A DNA stretch of 64,000 bases from NCBI GenBank assembly GCA_029959085.1, contig JARWIR010000091.1, positions 1,922,001 to 1,986,000 of the forward strand, in the 5' to 3' direction. The stretch comes from Nemophila menziesii (taxonomy: Eukaryota; Streptophyta; Magnoliopsida; Boraginales; Hydrophyllaceae). Shown here one piece after another: positions 59,918 through 64,000 of the stretch. The notes beneath the pieces were generated by a model. That model had not been told where the DNA came from. It was given only the letters and a program-made list of their open reading frames with translations, and did not search any database. The first letter of the stretch is position 1. Each line of letters begins with the position of its first letter. Made by a program: the position numbers and the translations under genes.

Positions 59918-61324
59918 TGTTGGCATATAGCCTCCCTTAATATGATGTTTTAATGTGACAAATCCTCTTGTGTTTAGTGTGCTAATTACTCTTGTTATAC
60001 ATATTCTATCTTGCACTCTATTTCATCAAAAAGCACATCTTTATCATGTAGATCATAGCTTTATTGTTATATGTTATGAAACTAATTCTCATACAATACG
60101 TTTAACCTTATCCTTGTGTACATTGAGAATTAGCTTTAGTGATCAACTTCAAAGTTTCTTAGAATGATGTTTCCAACAAACTTTCGTGAAGAAGATTTAT
60201 TGATCCAAGCATCATAGCATAAGTCATTTTCTTTCAAAGTTACTTGGCGCGGTACACCGGACGAAAGGCGCGGTACACCGGACCAAGAATGCGGACCAGG
60301 GCGCGGTGCATAGGCTAGCCCGTCAGAGAGTTAGAAAATCAAACCGTTGAGGTGCGGTACACCGCACGAAAACTTGCGGTACACCGCAAGGAAGGTTTTT
60401 CTGCACAAAGTTTAAGTCATAAAGAATATATCCGTTGGGAGATTAATAGATCCGTTGGACCCAAGCCTTATGACCGTTGGAAGCCATTTTCTACTATAAA
60501 TTGAAGCTCTTTGAAGGCTACAACTACACCAACTAATTACAAACATTAAGAGGCTTAATTGTTATCATTCAAGAAGGTGTCAAGAGATATACATAGTAAA
60601 AATCAATCTTAGTGAGCTTATAAGTCCTTTCAAGGAGTTAATCAAATAAGCCACAAGGTTCTATCTACTCAAGAGGAGTTCACAAGCTTTATAGTTCATA
60701 TCCACTCTTTTAGGAGTTTAGTTACAAGCTTTTATAAGCAACCCTTTAAACACTTTGTTTCTATCCTCTTAAGTCTAGGTCTTGTAATAGATAGATTAAG
60801 AGAGAATTCAAGTATAGGGAGTATACTTGGTATCCTTGTGTTGTGATTACACAAGTGTTTGTCCTTCGTGTTATCGAAGAAGTTGTAAGGGTTATTGTGT
60901 TCTCGACCCGGTTAAGAGAGACACGGGAGCTTAGTGAAAAGCTTGAAATCCTAAGGAGGCTTCCTTAGGTAGTGGATGTAGGGAAACCGAACCACTATAA
61001 ATCGTGTGTATCTTTCTATCCCTACTCTATTTACTTTCCGCACTTTATATGTTTGATAATTTGCTAGCATGATTATTGTGATATTGTTTATCTAGTTTAT
61101 CTAACATATAGTCTTCTAGAGTAGTAAGATATTGGATTGTCGATTTACTTGTTTTACTTATATATCATACCTCCTACTTACCCTTTGCATGATCCTAAGT
61201 GTTTGATATATTAAGTTGACTTAGAAGTTTTCACTTAAACTTATAATTATCCAAAATATTTTTAATTAGGCATTAATCTTATTAGTAATCCTATTCACCC
61301 CCCCCCCCCCCTCTAGGACTTTCA
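59918..61324 (+). repeat. Solo LTR, Ty1/copia (Sirevirus-like)
   Basis: 1407 bp from TGTTGGCATA to GGACTTTCA, with duplication aaagc (59913-59917 and 61325-61329). The end has the C run and CTCTAGG typical of Sirevirus LTRs. TATA box TATAAATT at 60495-60502. Contains palindrome pairs at 60249-60387. No internal region follows. Confidence 0.87.
60249..60387. repeat. Palindrome pairs (GCGGTACACCGC type) in the Sirevirus-like LTR
   Basis: GGTACACC cores are centred at 60254.5 and 60275.5 (21 bp apart) and at 60359.5 and 60381.5 (22 bp). A degenerate middle group (gcggaccagg, gcgcggtgcata) lies at 60291-60312. Arms GCGGT / ACCGC are perfect in the last pair. The motif differs from that of Athila-2 (GCGGTATACCGC) by one base. 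It lies upstream of the TATA box. Confidence 0.9.
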
Positions 61325-61428
61325 AAAGCCACAAATATCGGAGGTCTCTTCCTGCTACTCGAACTAGATCAGAGAAGAAGCAGAGCTCGAACCTCACAGG
61401 AAACGAACAACCTCAAACAAACCCCATT

Positions 61429-61695
61429 GCTGCACCTCCGCGAAGAAGGAGGACAATTTGGTTTCGAACTGGAACAGGTTGGATCTCGAACAACAGGAGA
61501 GCGGATTGGATGCAGCAACAGTGGTCTTCGCTGGAGTGGCTTGGATCTCGAACAACCTCCATGTCTGCACCTCCGCGAAGAAGGTGAACAACTTGGATTC
61601 GAACTGGAACAGGTTGGATCTCGAAAAGCAGGATAACGGCTTGGATGCAATAGCAGTGGTCTTCGCCGGAGAACAGCTTGGATCTCGAATGGCGA
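61429..61695. repeat. Tandem duplication, about 133 bp x 2
   Basis: Copies 61429-61561 and 61562-61695 share tgcacctccgcgaagaagg, gaactggaacaggttggatc and cagtggtcttcgc. A shorter atggcttctcttctcagatc repeat follows (61741-61800). Open frames on both strands follow the repeat and I do not call them genes. Confidence 0.8.
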
Positions 61696-62241
61696 ACGGG
61701 AACAACAGCATTGGTCTTGTCGGAGTGGCTTGGATCTCGCAGCTTCTCTTCTCAGACCATGGCTTCTCTTCTCAGATCATGGCTTCTCTTCTCAGATCTC
61801 AGATCTCGATCTCGTTTCTCTAGCCATGGACCTACTTGCTTGGTGGTTGCTGGTGGTGAGACAGTGAAGGCGGCGCCCATGGCAGCTCGCGGAACTGTGA
61901 GGAAGGAGGAGAAATAGTTAATCGGTTTTAGGAGAGAGAAATGAGAGCATTAACATTAGGTTTAAGAGAGAATATTGAGATAAATTATAATAAAAATTAG
62001 TATATATATATAAGAAAAATAAAACAAAAGGAAGTAAATAGATAATTGGGTTTTTGAATTGTAATATTAAAATTTTATTGAGATTCATAGTAAAAAGATT
62101 AAAAGGAAAGGGTTAGGTTAGGATTAGAGGATTAGTGTTCAAGACCCCTTAGGTCATAAATATATATACTTATGTCCTATATTATTCATTTTTAACTCAT
62201 ATTTTTGTGAAATAATATTATTTTCGGACTAATTCCAGTGT

Positions 62242-62267
62242 TTTGTCCCAAAAAAAAAAAAGAGACA
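62242..62267 (+). mobile_element. Ultra-short retroposon-like insertion
   Basis: 26 bp (tttgtccc, 12 A, gagac) flanked by the 11-bp direct repeat aattccagtgt (62231-62241 and 62268-62278). It looks like an extremely 5'-truncated LINE tail. A simple duplication is the alternative. Confidence 0.4.
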
Positions 62268-62297
62268 AATTCCAGTGTATTTGAAAATTGCAACCCT

Positions 62298-62780
62298 GAT
62301 TATATAGCGGGTTTCTCTGGCTCATGTGTGGCAGGTTCGTCGTTTCGATCGGAGGTTCTAGCCTTGCACTATGGTTTGAAGTGGGCAATCGATCGCGGAA
62401 TAAAAAACGTTGTGGTCGAAACTGATTCGAGTGAGCTTCACGCGCTAGTGAAGGGCGGTGGTAGCTCAAAGAATTGGAATTGCCACATTGGACGGGATTG
62501 CCAAGAGATGTTAAGAACTCACTCCGGATTCGAAATAAGGTTGGTTTACCGGGAAGCGAACAATTGTGCGGATATTCTTGCGAAGAAGGGTGCGGAATCG
62601 AGCGAAGGTCCTCGTGTTCTGGAGGATCCACCAGATTATTTATGGGATAGTTTGACTAGGGATAGAAGTGGGTGCGCGATTCCTAGACTAGTTATTAACT
62701 CTCTGTGAGAGTGTATTTGGTTAGTTAGTCTAATCAACTCCGGCATTACGCCTCATTTGTATGCAAAAAAAAAAAAAAAA
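62298..62780 (+). mobile_element. 5'-truncated LINE (LINE-D)
   Basis: 483 bp ending in 16 A (62765-62780), flanked by ttgcaaccct (62288-62297 and 62781-62790; up to four further A may belong). Only the RNase H end of ORF2 and a short 3' UTR are present. Confidence 0.85.
62299..62708 (+). CDS. LINE RNase H domain fragment
   Basis: The open frame crosses the left insertion point (from an ATG at 62238 in flanking DNA). LINE-derived residues start at DYIAGFSG. RNase H signature residues are visible: E in FRSEVLAL, D in VVETDSSEL and D in NNCADILAKK, the order of the RVT_3 family. No stops up to 62708. Without RT it is a dead-on-arrival copy; whether the fused frame is expressed is unknown. Confidence 0.75.
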
Positions 62781-62790
62781 TTGCAACCCT

Positions 62791-63685
62791 ACTTCCCGGA
62801 TCAGCCCCCGACTGCATCGTTTTCTGCTGCCAAAAAGGCCCCTAATAAACCTGCCCAAATGGAAATGGGTATCGTTGTCTTTTTTTTTTGGGTCGGAAAT
62901 GGGTAGCCATTAATTATCAAACAAAGTGAGGCGAGGCAAGGCAAGGCAAGGCATAAATTATTGATCATGGGACCTTTTTGACCAAAAACATATATTACAC
63001 TCCATGTGCGTGAGAAAGCATTTGTTTTTATCATTCATTCCCGCCAATGAAGGACCATGCATGCATGTGGCTCAAAATATATTATCTGTCAAATCTCTGT
63101 TCATTTTCTTAACAATTCGACATGCTGGTATGGCACAAATGCTGTGAAGGTAATGGCAAATTACAATTTTATAGGAAAAAAAATGTAAAAAAATGACAAA
63201 TCTCTTTTGATCTAGTGTTGGAAACAAATTTGGAACAAAAAAGAAGTGCTGGAATCAAAATTCTTATGAACTACACAAGAGTCAAGAAATAGATAAGGTA
63301 AATTCTTTAGAAAAAATTATATTACAAAACTAGATTACATAAGGAATTACTGTATTGGTCACATAAATGAATTTGGCTAGTAATTAAATAAGTAAAGTAA
63401 TCAAATTATTATAGGAATTGAATAACTTTGGGAATTATTATATCATGATTTGTATATAATATGTATAGAAGTAAGAAAAAATCAAAAATTAATAATTAAA
63501 AAAATTTAATTTTTTTTTATAAAATTTAACATTTACAAAAGTTTGAATGAATCTTTCTTAAAACTTTCAATTTAATTTGTTTGATTGGAAATTATATATT
63601 TTACTATTTATGATGTTTGTGACTAGTTTATCTAATATTTATTGTGCAATTTACTTTATATTGAATATTATTATGATTATCTTAT

Positions 63686-63722
<37 letters not shown>

Positions 63723-64000
63723 TTTAGAAAGAGAAACCAATCAATGATGCAAGTGTACTGTGATATTTGAATGTTATCTGGCTTCATAAGACTTATAAAT
63801 TAAATTAAAACTAAAAATAATGTTGTTGTACTTTTTTTCTCAATATGCTATTTTTTTTTTTGCAAAACGTTGTTGTACATGAAAAAATAATGTGTATTCG
63901 TGTATTTACCAGAAAAGAGATAAATTAATTAATAAAAAATTCATTTCTTATTATAAATATAGACTAATACCATGGGGTGAATGACATGTGTATTATCTTA
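62791..64000. other. AT-rich intergenic DNA, no gene seen
   Basis: Short repeats aggcaaggcaaggca near 62935 and an (AT)n run at 63691-63718. No ORF of note. Confidence 0.4.

Larger units (their letters stand above)
59309..62196. mobile_element. Putative TIR element (Mutator-like?) carrying tandem repeats
   Basis: The left end (GACCTATAGGATCTTAGAGA at 59330) and the right end read on the other strand (GACCTAAGGGGTCTTGAACA, about 62154) match imperfectly over about 30 bp. Without the solo LTR inside it is about 1.5 kb. It holds a 20-bp minisatellite, GC-rich gene-like sequence near 59440-59500 and 61330-61910, and no transposase. No target duplication was found, so ends and class are uncertain. 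Confidence 0.4.

Noticed and set aside
61306..61312. C run as a sequencing artefact or telomere-like repeat
   Set aside because: A C-rich run before CTCTAGG is a normal end of Sirevirus-like LTRs.
61369..61823. Overlapping ORFs on both strands (93-121 residues)
   Set aside because: They follow the 133-bp tandem duplication in several frames; no domain is recognisable.

Overview
The window is nuclear DNA of a flowering plant, made almost entirely of transposable elements nested in one another. I see no convincing host gene, rRNA or tRNA gene. The plant assignment rests on Athila-type Ty3/gypsy elements with an env-like ORF and a tRNA-Asp-type primer site, Ty1/copia elements, L1-clade LINEs with an RNase H tail, an Au-like SINE, hAT-type MITEs and a Sirevirus-like LTR. 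Species cannot be told from this.

Layout. 1-7400: 3' part of an Athila element (Athila-1, +), with open pol and env-like ORFs and its 3' LTR; it appears to sit inside Athila-2. 7401-12079: Athila-2 (-), a pol-less derivative with 5' LTR, primer site and a partial gag. 12080-17261: old repeats, microsatellites, an LTR fragment and a 5'-truncated copia element with its 3' LTR. 18101-19622: Athila-family solo LTR (target duplication acata). 20003-35486: a decayed LINE (LINE-C, -) split by a complete non-autonomous Athila (Athila-3, 24632-32918, duplication gggag) and by a SINE. 36040-42393: complete copia element (-, duplication caccc). 42955-51640: old LTR fragments; a nearly full LINE (LINE-A, +, 44974-51495) is inserted in one of them. 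51722-58181: second LINE (LINE-B, -), hit by two MITEs with 8-bp duplications. 59309-62196: a putative TIR element rich in tandem repeats and carrying a Sirevirus-like solo LTR (duplication aaagc). 62298-62780: a 5'-truncated LINE carrying an RNase H domain.

The most unusual signal is a set of short inverted repeats arranged in pairs about 21-23 bp apart, found in non-coding parts of all three Athila elements. Athila-2 uses GCGGTATACCGC. A nearly identical repeat with the same spacing, GCGGTACACCGC, recurs in the unrelated copia (Sirevirus-like) solo LTR. The Athila elements also share a 20-nt hairpin, several copies of a polypurine-tract-like 12-mer (one always exactly 8 nt before the env-like start codon), a terminal inverted repeat in the LTR, and a conserved 3' non-coding region. 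These cis elements survive in copies that have lost pol and env.

The insertion order can be partly read from target-site duplications: LINE-C is older than Athila-3 and the SINE; LINE-B is older than its two MITEs; the LTR at 44.2 kb is older than LINE-A; the TIR element is older than the Sirevirus-like LTR.
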